DNA of 11,534 bases from positions 1 to 11,534 of the forward strand of contig VFLF01000091.1 in the NCBI GenBank assembly GCA_009885185.1, read 5' to 3'. This DNA is from Nitrosomonadales bacterium (GTDB taxonomy: Bacteria > Pseudomonadota > Gammaproteobacteria > Burkholderiales > SG8-41). A program made the translations under genes and the position numbers. The notes beneath the pieces were generated by a model that made no database searches, had not been told where the DNA came from, and worked only from the letters and a program-made list of their open reading frames with translations. Below, one piece after another: positions 1 to 6,203 of this stretch (the first letter of the stretch is position 1; each line of letters starts with the position of its first letter).

Positions 1-927
1 CGAAGTGGCGTCAGATTCGACGGCAAACGAATCCATGTCGACGAACGGTATGCCGAGCTTTTCCGCCAGAGCCTGCTTGAGACGTTTTTCGTCGATGATG
101 CCGGAATTAACGAGCACCTGGCCCAGCGGCGTGGTTCGGTCGTTGCGTTGTTGCTGCAAAGCCGTGTCGAGCTGCTCCTGCGTGATGAATTTCATCTGCA
201 GCAACGCTTCCCCCAGCCGCATTACCGGCATGTTTTCCTGCCGCTTCAGCGCAATCGCCAGGTCTTCGCGGTTGATGGCATGATTTTTTTCCAGCAATTC
301 GCCGAGCTTTTGGCTGCGGTTGCGCTGCTGTGCCTGCAGCGCCGATTCGAGCTCGCGGCGCGATACCTGCTGTGATTCGAGCAGAATTTCACCGAGCAAT
401 TCTCCCACCTGATGGTTGCGCAATGCACTGTGCGGATGAAACCGGCGTTCCACCGTGTTGGCGTCCAGCGGATGAAACAAATACAAGCCGGCATCGTCTT
501 CCACCGAGCCGATGGTGACACCGGATAACGACTCGCCGTGATGCGGCGTCAGCGTGTACGGCTGGGTTATAGTTTTGCTCGCGTCCGCGGCAAGCCGTTG
601 TTGCGGGGACCGGATTTTGACCGGCCGGGTCAGGCGTAGCATGAGGATACAATCCATACTCAGATTTTCCACGCTCGCCGAGGTTGCGGGTAGGATGCTC
701 AGCGTTCGTTGTTGCGGCGCGAAGCTGACCAGTGTGCCGGCGAGTGTGCTGTTGTCTGACCGCGTGACTTCACAGAATTCAGCGAGTATCCGTTCGGCGC
801 CTTCGGCGGGTACACATTGCACTGGAAATGGCCATGTGCCGCTGTCGATTACTGCCTCTGCCGAAGCAGGGATTTGCTCGGCAGCCGGGGGGCTTGCGGA
901 CTGAATGTGGATATTTGGAGCGTACAT
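1..927 (-). CDS. GspE/PilB-type ATPase, N-terminal part with four MshEN-type repeats (partial)
   Basis: The frame is open for exactly 309 codons from the ATG at 927 to the left edge, so only the N-terminus is seen. Residues 1-165 are not recognised; they include short beta-like stretches and a DDAGLYLF segment at 144-151. Residues 174-292 hold four repeats with exact 30-residue spacing: glycines 179, 209, 239, 269; leucines 193, 223, 253, 283; Ala-Leu pairs 196/197, 226/227, 256/257, 286/287. This fits the MshEN (T2SSE_N) pattern, which in Vibrio MshE binds cyclic di-GMP. The following KLGIPFVDM (290-298) is typical of the GspE/PilB N-terminal domain. The Walker motor domain, expected further left, lies outside the window, so ATPase identity is inference. 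The start is supported by an AAGGA Shine-Dalgarno at 935-939, seven bases before the ATG. The product would be a cytoplasmic motor of a type II secretion or type IV pilus system, but no partner genes are seen here. Confidence 0.8.
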   Translation of the reverse strand, partial: MYAPNIHIQSASPPAAEQIPASAEAVIDSGTWPFPVQCVPAEGAERILAEFCEVTRSDNSTLAGTLVSFAPQQRTLSILPATSASVENLSMDCILMLRLTRPVKIRSPQQRLAADASKTITQPYTLTPHHGESLSGVTIGSVEDDAGLYLFHPLDANTVERRFHPHSALRNHQVGELLGEILLESQQVSRRELESALQAQQRNRSQKLGELLEKNHAINREDLAIALKRQENMPVMRLGEALLQMKFITQEQLDTALQQQRNDRTTPLGQVLVNSGIIDEKRLKQALAEKLGIPFVDMDSFAVESDATS

Positions 928-929
928 AG

Positions 930-1040
930 CCGTGTCCTTGCGACAGGCACGGATCTCGCCGAATAGCGAAAGCCTAGATGTGCCTCACATTCGTTATCGG
1001 CGGTGCAGCTTGAATCTTGAGGGCGCCGAGTTCGGCACCC
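930..1040 (-). promoter_or_regulatory. Structured 5' leader of the GspE-like gene, with the SD inside a hairpin
   Basis: Read on the minus strand there are three stem-loops in order. First, 1040-1021: GGGTGCCG, loop AACT, CGGCGCCC, eight pairs including one U-G. Second, 1002-957: arms CGCCGATAACGAA and TTCGCTATTCGGCG, about 12 pairs with one bulge and one mismatch, enclosing a small TGTG/CACA hairpin. Third, 952-930: arms CCGTGCC and GGACACGG with one bulged A, closing two bases before the ATG and burying most of the AAGGA ribosome-binding site. The pairings are read directly from the sequence; a regulatory role is inference. Confidence 0.45.
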
Positions 1041-1057
1041 GCGGTAGGCGGCGCGAG

Positions 1058-1085
1058 ATTATCGAGAATTAGTAAAATATCTCAA
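1058..1085 (-). promoter_or_regulatory. Candidate sigma-70 promoter for the GspE-like gene
   Basis: On the minus strand TTGAGA (1085-1080) and GATAAT (1063-1058) are separated by 16 bases in an AT-rich patch that contrasts with the GC-rich surroundings. It would give a leader of about 120 bases before the start at 927. The match is good but rests on sequence inspection alone. Confidence 0.4.
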
Positions 1086-1548
1086 TTAAAACATATACAT
1101 ACATAATATCTCTGGCGGGTGCGCATGAACTCTCGCCGCTGCCTGTTTAGGGGCGCAGCAGCTTGATACGTCCGCGGTCAGCGGCAAGCCGGTGCCATCG
1201 TTGAACTCGGCAGCGGCTTCGACCGCCAGTTTTGCAATGGCTTCGGCGTCGCGGTTCTTGTCATTGCAGGTGGTGAACTTTGCCCCCATGGCGTAATCGG
1301 CGCCGCTGTCGAAGGCGTAGTATTTGGTGAATTCCTGCACCGTGCGATGCGCGACCACCTTGGGCCGCGCAAAGTAGTCGGTGAGTATCGCTTTGAAAGC
1401 AGTAGGCGATCACCGTGTCGCGCACCTTGAATGTCTTGTGGTTATTGACGACGTATTCTGCCGTCTCCTTGCCCGAGCCCCACTTGGTCTTGGTGTCGGC
1501 GGCGATGGCGACGTCGCCGTTCTTGCGTACGACGGCGATGGTGGTCAT
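1086..1548 (-). pseudogene. Broken betaproteobacterial proteasome homologue (BPH-like Ntn hydrolase)
   Basis: The first frame starts at the ATG at 1548 with MTTIAVVRKNGDVAIAAD: a Thr after the initiator Met (the Ntn nucleophile once Met is removed), the Asp equivalent to proteasomal D17, and a Lys in HKTFKV placed like K33. After VIAYC (about 1401) similarity moves to another frame that reads FKAILTDYFARPKV, then VAHRTVQEFTKYYAFDSG and AEAIAKLAVEAAAEFNDG, typical of BPH C-termini. The codons for the Gly-containing oxyanion loop are missing at the frame change, consistent with a small deletion (3n+2 bases, for example 11). Between the DYF and the DSG motif (the GSG of HslV) only about 15-20 residues remain where HslV has roughly 65-70, so a central block is lost. 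A third slip near 1165 would end the gene at TAA 1147-1149 (RIKLLRP); otherwise the frame runs to 1086. No Shine-Dalgarno is seen in the 12-base gap after ppnP. Sequencing error could explain one shift but not the internal loss. Confidence 0.72.
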
Positions 1549-1560
1549 TGCGCGCGCGGT

Positions 1561-1881
1561 CTACTTAAAGTGGCAGACGTAATCCAGCGTCTCCAGCGTT
1601 TCGATGTCGAATGCCGCGTTGCCCGGCACTTCAAACTGCTCGCCCGCGCGCACCGTGCGCCAGTCTTGTGCGCCGGGCAGTTTGATCTTGCATATGCCCG
1701 CGTTGATTTCCATCACTTCCGGCGCACCGGTGTTGAAGGTGAGTTTGCTGGGGAAAATGACGCCCACGCTTTTGCGGGTGCCATCCTTGAACAGCACGGT
1801 GTGGCTCACGCATTTGCCGTCGAAATAAACATTGGCTTTTTTAATAATGCTGACACCGTCGAATTGCTGAGATTGAGTCAT
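1561..1881 (-). CDS. ppnP: Pyrimidine/purine nucleoside phosphorylase PpnP (YaiE/DUF1255)
   Basis: This 106-residue protein matches the small cupin-fold PpnP family (E. coli YaiE, 94 residues) across its length: [59 protein letters not shown] and a C-terminal DYVCHF. Family members phosphorolyse nucleosides, releasing the base and ribose-1-phosphate, in the cytoplasm. The N-terminus is about ten residues longer than in E. coli ([12 protein letters not shown]). An AAGGG ribosome-binding site lies six bases before the ATG and overlaps the end of argG; the gap from the argG stop is only 10 bases, so the two are almost surely co-transcribed. The link to arginine synthesis is positional; no biochemical reason is visible. 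Confidence 0.93.
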   Translation of the reverse strand: MTQSQQFDGVSIIKKANVYFDGKCVSHTVLFKDGTRKSVGVIFPSKLTFNTGAPEVMEINAGICKIKLPGAQDWRTVRAGEQFEVPGNAAFDIETLETLDYVCHFK

Positions 1882-1891
1882 GGCAACCCTT

Positions 1892-3124
1892 TTACTTGCG
1901 TTTTGTGTTGAGCCGGGCGGCGATGCGCAGCCGCAGCGCGTTCAGGCGTATGAATCCGGCGGCGTCTATCTGATTGTACGCGCCGCCGTCGTCTTCAAAT
2001 GTGGAGATGGCCGGGTCGAACAGCGAGTTGGGTGAGGTGCGGCTGACCGTCATCACTGTGCCTTTGTAGAGCTTGACCTTGACCGTGCCATTGACCGGCG
2101 CCTGTGACTCGTCGATCAGTTTTTGCAGCAGCAGGCGCTCCGGGCTGAACCAGTAGCCGTTGTAGACCAGTCGCGCGTAACGCGGCATCAGGTCGTCTTT
2201 CAGCGCCAGCACTTCGCGGTCCAGCGTAATCGATTCCATCGCGCGATGTGCCCTTAACATGATCGTGCCGCCCGGGGTTTCGTAACAGCCGCGCGACTTC
2301 ATGCCGACGTAGCGGTTTTCGACCAGATCCAGCCGGCCGACGCCGTGTTTGCCGCCGAGCTGGTTGAGTTTTTCCAGCACCTTGGCGGCGGTCAGTTTCT
2401 TGCCGTTGATCGCCACGATGTCGCCGCGTTGATACGTAAGTTCAACGATCTCCGGCTTGTTCGGCGCTTTCTCCGGCGATACGGTGATGCGCCACATCGA
2501 ATCCTCGGGTTCAAACGCCGGGTCTTCCAGCGCGCCGCCTTCGTACGAAATGTGCAGCAGGTTGGCGTCCATCGAATACGGCGCGCCGCCGCCTTTTCTT
2601 TTCTTGTAGTCAACCGGGATGCCATGCTTGTCGGCATAGGCCAACAGTTTCTCGCGCGACAGCAGATCCCATTCGCGCCACGGCGCGATCACTTTCACGT
2701 CCGGCATCAACGCATACGCGCCGAGTTCAAAACGCACCTGATCGTTGCCCTTACCGGTAGCACCGTGCGAGATTGCATCGGCGTGGGTCTTGCGTGCGAT
2801 CTCCACCAGCCGCTTGGCGATCAGCGGACGTGCAATCGAGGTGCCGAGCAGATACTCCCCCTCGTACACCGCGTTGGCGCGGAACATCGGGAACACGAAG
2901 TCGCGCACGAATTCCTCGCGCAGGTCTTCGATGTAAATATTCTCGCGCTTGATGCCCATCTTGAGCGCTTTGGCGCGCGCGGGCGCGACTTCCTCGCCCT
3001 GGCCGATGTCGGCGGTGAAGGTGACGACTTCGCAGTGGTAGACATCCTGCAACCACTTCAAAATGACGGAGGTGTCGAGGCCGCCCGAATAGGCGAGAAC
3101 GACTTTTTTAATCTTTTTTTCCAT
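1892..3124 (-). CDS. argG: Argininosuccinate synthase ArgG
   Basis: This full-length 410-residue type I argininosuccinate synthase condenses citrulline and aspartate using ATP, the penultimate step of arginine synthesis. The ATP pyrophosphatase P-loop AYSGGLDTS is at 11-19. The substrate-binding segment [14 protein letters not shown] is at 120-133, and the conserved [27 protein letters not shown] and YETPGG segments follow in order. The ATG at 3124 is the first start, with the catalytic domain beginning directly after it; the ribosome-binding site is weak (GAG nine bases upstream). A 55-base AT-rich gap (3125-3179) separates it from the DUF4124 gene, and TATAAT overlaps the start codon, so an internal promoter is possible but not shown. 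argH is not in the window. Confidence 0.98.
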   Translation of the reverse strand: MEKKIKKVVLAYSGGLDTSVILKWLQDVYHCEVVTFTADIGQGEEVAPARAKALKMGIKRENIYIEDLREEFVRDFVFPMFRANAVYEGEYLLGTSIARPLIAKRLVEIARKTHADAISHGATGKGNDQVRFELGAYALMPDVKVIAPWREWDLLSREKLLAYADKHGIPVDYKKRKGGGAPYSMDANLLHISYEGGALEDPAFEPEDSMWRITVSPEKAPNKPEIVELTYQRGDIVAINGKKLTAAKVLEKLNQLGGKHGVGRLDLVENRYVGMKSRGCYETPGGTIMLRAHRAMESITLDREVLALKDDLMPRYARLVYNGYWFSPERLLLQKLIDESQAPVNGTVKVKLYKGTVMTVSRTSPNSLFDPAISTFEDDGGAYNQIDAAGFIRLNALRLRIAARLNTKRK

Positions 3125-3179
3125 TATAAAATACTCAATAAAAACAAATAGTTGTGTTAAATATTCAGAGGGGCGTGGT

Positions 3180-3713
3180 TTACTTCGGGCAATCGCGTGC
3201 GATCACGCGCTTGATGTTTTCGATCAATCGCGGACGTTCCTTGTCTTCCACATACACTCTTTCGCCACGCTCGTTCAGCGAAAAGACCGGTCGCTGTTCG
3301 GTCATCGCTTGCAGGTCGGTGCGTGCCGCAATGCACGATTCGCGTTTTTCGGCTGCCGCGAGCTGCGCGGCAGCGCGCTCCTCCGCCTCCTTATTTCCTT
3401 TAACTTCGGCGTTGGCACGGCGTTCGCGAAACTCGACTTCTTTTTCCTGCCAGGTTTTTTGTTTTGCAGCCGGTTTGGCTGCCGCGCCCGGCACCGGTGC
3501 GGGTGTGTTGATGATTTTCTGGCCCTTGCCCGGTGGTGGGGTGGTGCTGTACTGGGTTACGCCTTTTTCATCGACCCATTTATAAATCTGAGCCTGCGCG
3601 CCGGGCGTGAGTGCGGTGAAAGGCATGACCCCCAACGCAAGCGCGAACACCAGTCGCGGCTCGCGCGCCAAACAACGCGCGCTGGACAGGACGGCGAGGG
3701 GGGCGTTTTTCAT
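3180..3713 (-). CDS. DUF4124 domain secreted protein
   Basis: I recognise the DUF4124 signature [21 protein letters not shown], found near the N-terminus of many small exported proteins of Beta- and Gammaproteobacteria; the function is unknown. Before it is a signal peptide with an Arg-containing n-region, the hydrophobic stretch [15 protein letters not shown] and an AQA cleavage site, so the product is probably periplasmic. After it come an Ala/Pro-rich linker, a charged Lys/Glu/Arg helix that may form a coiled coil (about residues 85-125) and a short conserved tail with two Cys. I chose the ATG at 3713 (177 residues); a TTG at 3719 directly abuts the argF stop and would add two residues. 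No good Shine-Dalgarno is seen, so translation may be coupled to argF, whose stop is six bases upstream. Confidence 0.85.
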   Translation of the reverse strand: MKNAPLAVLSSARCLAREPRLVFALALGVMPFTALTPGAQAQIYKWVDEKGVTQYSTTPPPGKGQKIINTPAPVPGAAAKPAAKQKTWQEKEVEFRERRANAEVKGNKEAEERAAAQLAAAEKRESCIAARTDLQAMTEQRPVFSLNERGERVYVEDKERPRLIENIKRVIARDCPK

Positions 3714-3719
3714 GAGCAA

Positions 3720-4664
3720 TTAAAACAGCTTGCGCGAGGGATCGGCTTCCTGCACGCGCGGCATCAGCAGAAATTCAAGCAAGGCTTTTTGCGCGTGCAA
3801 ACGGTTTTCGGCTTCGTCCCATACCACGCTTTGCGCGCCGTCGATGACCTCGGCGGTGACTTCCTCGCCGCGATGCGCGGGCAGGCAGTGCATAAAGAGC
3901 GCGTCCTTGTTGGCGGCGCGCATCATCTCGGCATCGACGCACCAGTCGGCGAAGTCGCGTTTGCGTTCCTCGTTTTCGGCTTCCTGACCCATGCTGGTCC
4001 ATACGTCGGTGGTGATCAGGTCGGCGCCCTTGGCCGCGTCCATGGGATCGGCGAATTCCTCGTAATGCGCGTCGCCGTAGAGCCCGGCGCGCTCCGGCTC
4101 GACTTCGTAGCCCGGCGGGGTCGACACATGCACATTAAAATCCAGCACCTCCGCCGCTTGCAACCAAGTGTTGCACACGTTGTTGGAGTCGCCGATCCAC
4201 GCCACGGTTTTGCCCTGAATGCCGCCGCGATGCTCGATGAAAGTAAAAATATCCGCGAGGATCTGGCAGGGGTGATATTCGTTGGTCAGGCCGTTAATCA
4301 CCGGCACGCGCGAGTGCGCGGAAAAATTCTCGATGATGGTCTGCTCAAAGGTACGGATCATCACGATATCGACCATGCGCGTGATCACGCGAGCGACATC
4401 CTCGATGGGTTCCCCGCGCGACAGTTGCGTGTCGCGCGACGACAGGTTAATCACCGTGCCGCCCATTTGCAGCATGCCGGCCTCAAAAGACACACGCGTA
4501 CGCGTGGAGTGCTTCTCGAAAATCATCGCCAGCGTGCGGTCGTGCAGCGGCATGTGCGGCTCGTAGCGCTTGAATCGATCCTTGATCCAGCGCGCGCGAC
4601 CGAACAGGTAGTCGTACTCCTCGCGGGAGAAGTCGTTGAATTGAAGATAATGGCGAAGGGTCAT
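3720..4664 (-). CDS. argF: Ornithine carbamoyltransferase ArgF
   Basis: This 314-residue anabolic ornithine transcarbamylase transfers the carbamoyl group of carbamoyl phosphate to ornithine to give citrulline. The carbamoyl phosphate loop STRTR is at 53-57, HPCQ at 131-134 and the HCLPA motif with the catalytic Cys at 259-263. The ornithine loop DVWTSMGQE is also present, all in the expected order and spacing for a complete enzyme. The ATG at 4664 begins the family-typical LRHYLQFNDFS. Its ribosome-binding site is poor, with a 44-base gap after argD. The downstream DUF4124 gene starts within six bases of the stop. Confidence 0.98.
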   Translation of the reverse strand: MTLRHYLQFNDFSREEYDYLFGRARWIKDRFKRYEPHMPLHDRTLAMIFEKHSTRTRVSFEAGMLQMGGTVINLSSRDTQLSRGEPIEDVARVITRMVDIVMIRTFEQTIIENFSAHSRVPVINGLTNEYHPCQILADIFTFIEHRGGIQGKTVAWIGDSNNVCNTWLQAAEVLDFNVHVSTPPGYEVEPERAGLYGDAHYEEFADPMDAAKGADLITTDVWTSMGQEAENEERKRDFADWCVDAEMMRAANKDALFMHCLPAHRGEEVTAEVIDGAQSVVWDEAENRLHAQKALLEFLLMPRVQEADPSRKLF

Positions 4665-4708
4665 CGCAAAATTACCACGGGGGGAAGCCTCGCGGCAGTC
4701 GTGTATTT

Positions 4709-5899
4709 CTATGCCGCGGCGGCGGCAGGTTTCATCAGGAACGCGCGCATCAGCGGCGCGAGTTCGTTGACCAGTTGATCGGCCTCGGTGCGCGAGATCA
4801 CCAGCGGCGGCACCAGACGCACCACGGTATCGGCGGTGACGTTAATCAGCAGCCCGGCATCGAGAGCAGTCTTCACCAGTTCGCCGCACGGGCGGTCGAG
4901 TTCGATACCGATCAGCAGGCCCTGGCCGCGGATTTCCTTGACGCCCGGCGTTTCGGCGAGTGCGCGCTTGAGACTGGCGCGAATGTGCTCGCCCATGTCA
5001 GCGGCGTTGCGGCAAAGGTTTTCGGATTCAACGATGTCGAGCGTGGCGAGTGCCGCCGCGCAAGCCAGCAAGTTCCCGCCGAAGGTTGAGCCATGGCTGC
5101 CCGGCTGAAACAGCGTGGCGGCCGTGCCCTTGGCAACACAGGCCCCAATCGGCACGCCCCCGCCCAAACCCTTGGCCAGTGTCATCACATCCGGTGTCAC
5201 GCCGTAATGCTGAAACCCGAACATCGTGCCGGTACGACCGATGCCGGTCTGCACTTCGTCGAGCATTAACAACCAGCCGTGGGCATCGCAAATCTCGCGC
5301 AGGCCTTTCAGGTAGCCACCGTCACACACGCTGACGCCGCCTTCGCCCTGCACCAGTTCGGCGAGGATAGCGACCACGTTCTTGTTGGAAGCAGCGACAC
5401 GCCGGACGGCTTCCAGATCGTTAAACGGCACGCGCACGAAGCCTGACACCAGCGGCTCAAAGCCGGCCTGCACCTTGCGGCTGCCGGTGGCCGACAGCGT
5501 GGCCAGCGTGCGTCCGTGAAAGGATTTTTCGAGCACCACCACGGCAGGGTTTTCGATGTTTTTCTTGTGGCCGTAGTAGCGCGCGATTTTGATGGCAGCT
5601 TCGTTGGCCTCGGCGCCGGAGTTGCAGAAAAATACCGTGTCCATGCCCGACAGTTGCGCGATCTTGTCGGCGAGTTTTTCCTGCGACTCGATGCGGTAAA
5701 TGTTCGAGGTGTGGATGAGTTTACCGACCTGATCGCGCAGCGCGGCCACCAGCTTCGGATGACTGTGCCCAAGGGCGTTGACCGCAACCCCCGCCAGCGC
5801 GTCCAGGTAGCGTTTACCCTGCGCATCCCATAGCCACACGCCCTCGCCGCGCTCAAAGGCAATGGGAAGCCGTGCATAGGTGTTCATCAAGTGTGACAT
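4709..5899 (-). CDS. argD: Acetylornithine aminotransferase ArgD
   Basis: This class III PLP aminotransferase converts N-acetylglutamate semialdehyde to N-acetylornithine with glutamate as amino donor. With the ATG at 5899 it is 396 residues. The motifs are NSGAEANE (93-100), SFHGRT (126-131), LDEVQTG (213-219) with the Asp that contacts the pyridine nitrogen, and LAKGLGGG (241-248) with the Schiff-base Lys243. SHGSTFGGN follows. I prefer this start over an upstream GTG at 5929 because a GGGGG run precedes it at about -8 and MNTYARLPIAF is where family homology begins. The C-terminus ends in five Ala, a harmless-looking tail. It is the first gene of the leftward arginine set and is preceded by an unusual hairpin-rich leader. 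Confidence 0.96.
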   Translation of the reverse strand: MSHLMNTYARLPIAFERGEGVWLWDAQGKRYLDALAGVAVNALGHSHPKLVAALRDQVGKLIHTSNIYRIESQEKLADKIAQLSGMDTVFFCNSGAEANEAAIKIARYYGHKKNIENPAVVVLEKSFHGRTLATLSATGSRKVQAGFEPLVSGFVRVPFNDLEAVRRVAASNKNVVAILAELVQGEGGVSVCDGGYLKGLREICDAHGWLLMLDEVQTGIGRTGTMFGFQHYGVTPDVMTLAKGLGGGVPIGACVAKGTAATLFQPGSHGSTFGGNLLACAAALATLDIVESENLCRNAADMGEHIRASLKRALAETPGVKEIRGQGLLIGIELDRPCGELVKTALDAGLLINVTADTVVRLVPPLVISRTEADQLVNELAPLMRAFLMKPAAAAA

Positions 5900-5922
5900 A
5901 CAGGCGCCCCCATAAAAGCAAA

Positions 5923-5951
5923 TGGCCACTGCATTCCTGTTACCGTGGCCA
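5923..5951. promoter_or_regulatory. Perfect 7-bp dyad just upstream of argD
   Basis: TGGCCAC at 5923-5929 is the exact inverse of GTGGCCA at 5945-5951, with 15 bases between them. It sits between the leftward terminator and the argD start codon. It could be an operator for a dimeric regulator or an RNA stem with a large loop; sequence alone does not decide. Confidence 0.3.
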
Positions 5952-5956
5952 GTTTT

Positions 5957-5986
5957 AAAAACACACGGCGGCTGTTTTGCCGCCGT
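5957..5986 (-). terminator. Intrinsic terminator (attenuator candidate) in the argD leader
   Basis: On the minus strand ACGGCGGC, loop AAAACA, GCCGCCGT form a perfect eight-pair GC-rich stem, followed directly by GTG and five T (5961-5957). This is a textbook intrinsic terminator for leftward transcripts, ending about 58 bases before the argD start. The same stem read rightward has no T-tract. It could end a leftward transcript coming from rpsT or act as an attenuator of argD. Confidence 0.6.
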
Positions 5987-6047
5987 CGTTACTATAGCGG
6001 CTGTTGCCGCCGTCGGTGCTATAGCGGCTGTTTGCCGCCGTCGTCAT
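5966..6047 (-). repeat. Three tandem hairpin repeats (about 27 bp each) upstream of argD
   Basis: Three near-identical units lie at about 6047-6024, 6023-5997 and 5996-5966. On the minus strand each reads GACGGCGGC, A-rich CA loop, GCCGC; the first two continue with TATAG. They differ mainly in loop length (AAACA, AACA, AAAACA) and in the base after the stem. Period is 27 and then 29 bases. Because the arms are interchangeable, pairing between neighbouring units is possible as well as within units. The unit nearest argD has the longest stem and is the terminator. Confidence 0.8.
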
Positions 6048-6057
6048 CCATGGACTA

Positions 6058-6085
6058 ATTTTACCCGTAAGGTCTTGCCGCGCAA
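6058..6085 (-). promoter_or_regulatory. Candidate promoter for argD leader transcript
   Basis: On the minus strand TTGCGC (6085-6080) and TAAAAT (6063-6058) are 16 bases apart. If used, transcription would start near 6051 and the terminator-bearing repeats would lie inside the argD leader. It is a moderate match with no independent support. Confidence 0.35.
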
Positions 6086-6149
6086 GTGAAATATTGAATA
6101 CGGCCCGGTTTTTCGGACGGCTCTGATAAACTTGCCGAACACCCGGTCA

Positions 6150-6184
6150 AGTCTGGCCACACACTCGGTCCAGACTCAATTTTT
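6150..6184 (+). promoter_or_regulatory. Inverted repeat followed by a T-run in the DUF3579 leader
   Basis: AGTCTGG (6150-6156) and CCAGACT (6170-6176) form a perfect seven-pair stem with a 13-base loop, followed by CAA and TTTTT (6180-6184), 20 bases before the DUF3579 start. It looks like a weak terminator or attenuator on the plus strand. Its loop begins CCAC, so CTGGCCAC occurs here and also, inverted, in the argD-proximal dyad. Confidence 0.3.
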
Positions 6185-6203
6185 ACGCTGGATACACCTA
6201 ACC

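Larger units (their letters stand above)
5955..6047 (-). other. Possible 30-codon leader ORF across the hairpin repeats
   Basis: An ATG at 6047 opens a 30-codon frame that runs through all three repeat units and stops at TAA (5957-5955), whose T is the last base of the terminator T-tract. The peptide contains NSRYS twice, each with an Arg CGC codon. No ribosome-binding site is visible, and the candidate promoter would place the 5' end almost at the ATG. Frame retention may simply follow from a 27-base (nine-codon) repeat. Weakly supported. Confidence 0.15.

Noticed and set aside
928..1057. Cyclic di-GMP (GEMM) riboswitch in the leader of the GspE-like gene
   Set aside because: Stem-loops are present, but the conserved GEMM core sequences are not seen.
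2345..3151. A 268-codon open frame on the plus strand
   Set aside because: Entirely antisense to argG; composition matches a shadow frame and no motif is recognised.
3309..4778. A 489-codon open frame on the plus strand
   Set aside because: It lies antisense to argF and the DUF4124 gene, whose products are clearly recognisable, and its His/Arg-rich translation is typical of antisense GC-rich frames.
6050..6110. ArgR box near TGAAATATTGAATA (about 6087-6100)
   Set aside because: It has TGAA and GAAT elements, but they are not arranged as the inverted TGAAT/ATTCA box, so arginine repressor binding cannot be claimed.
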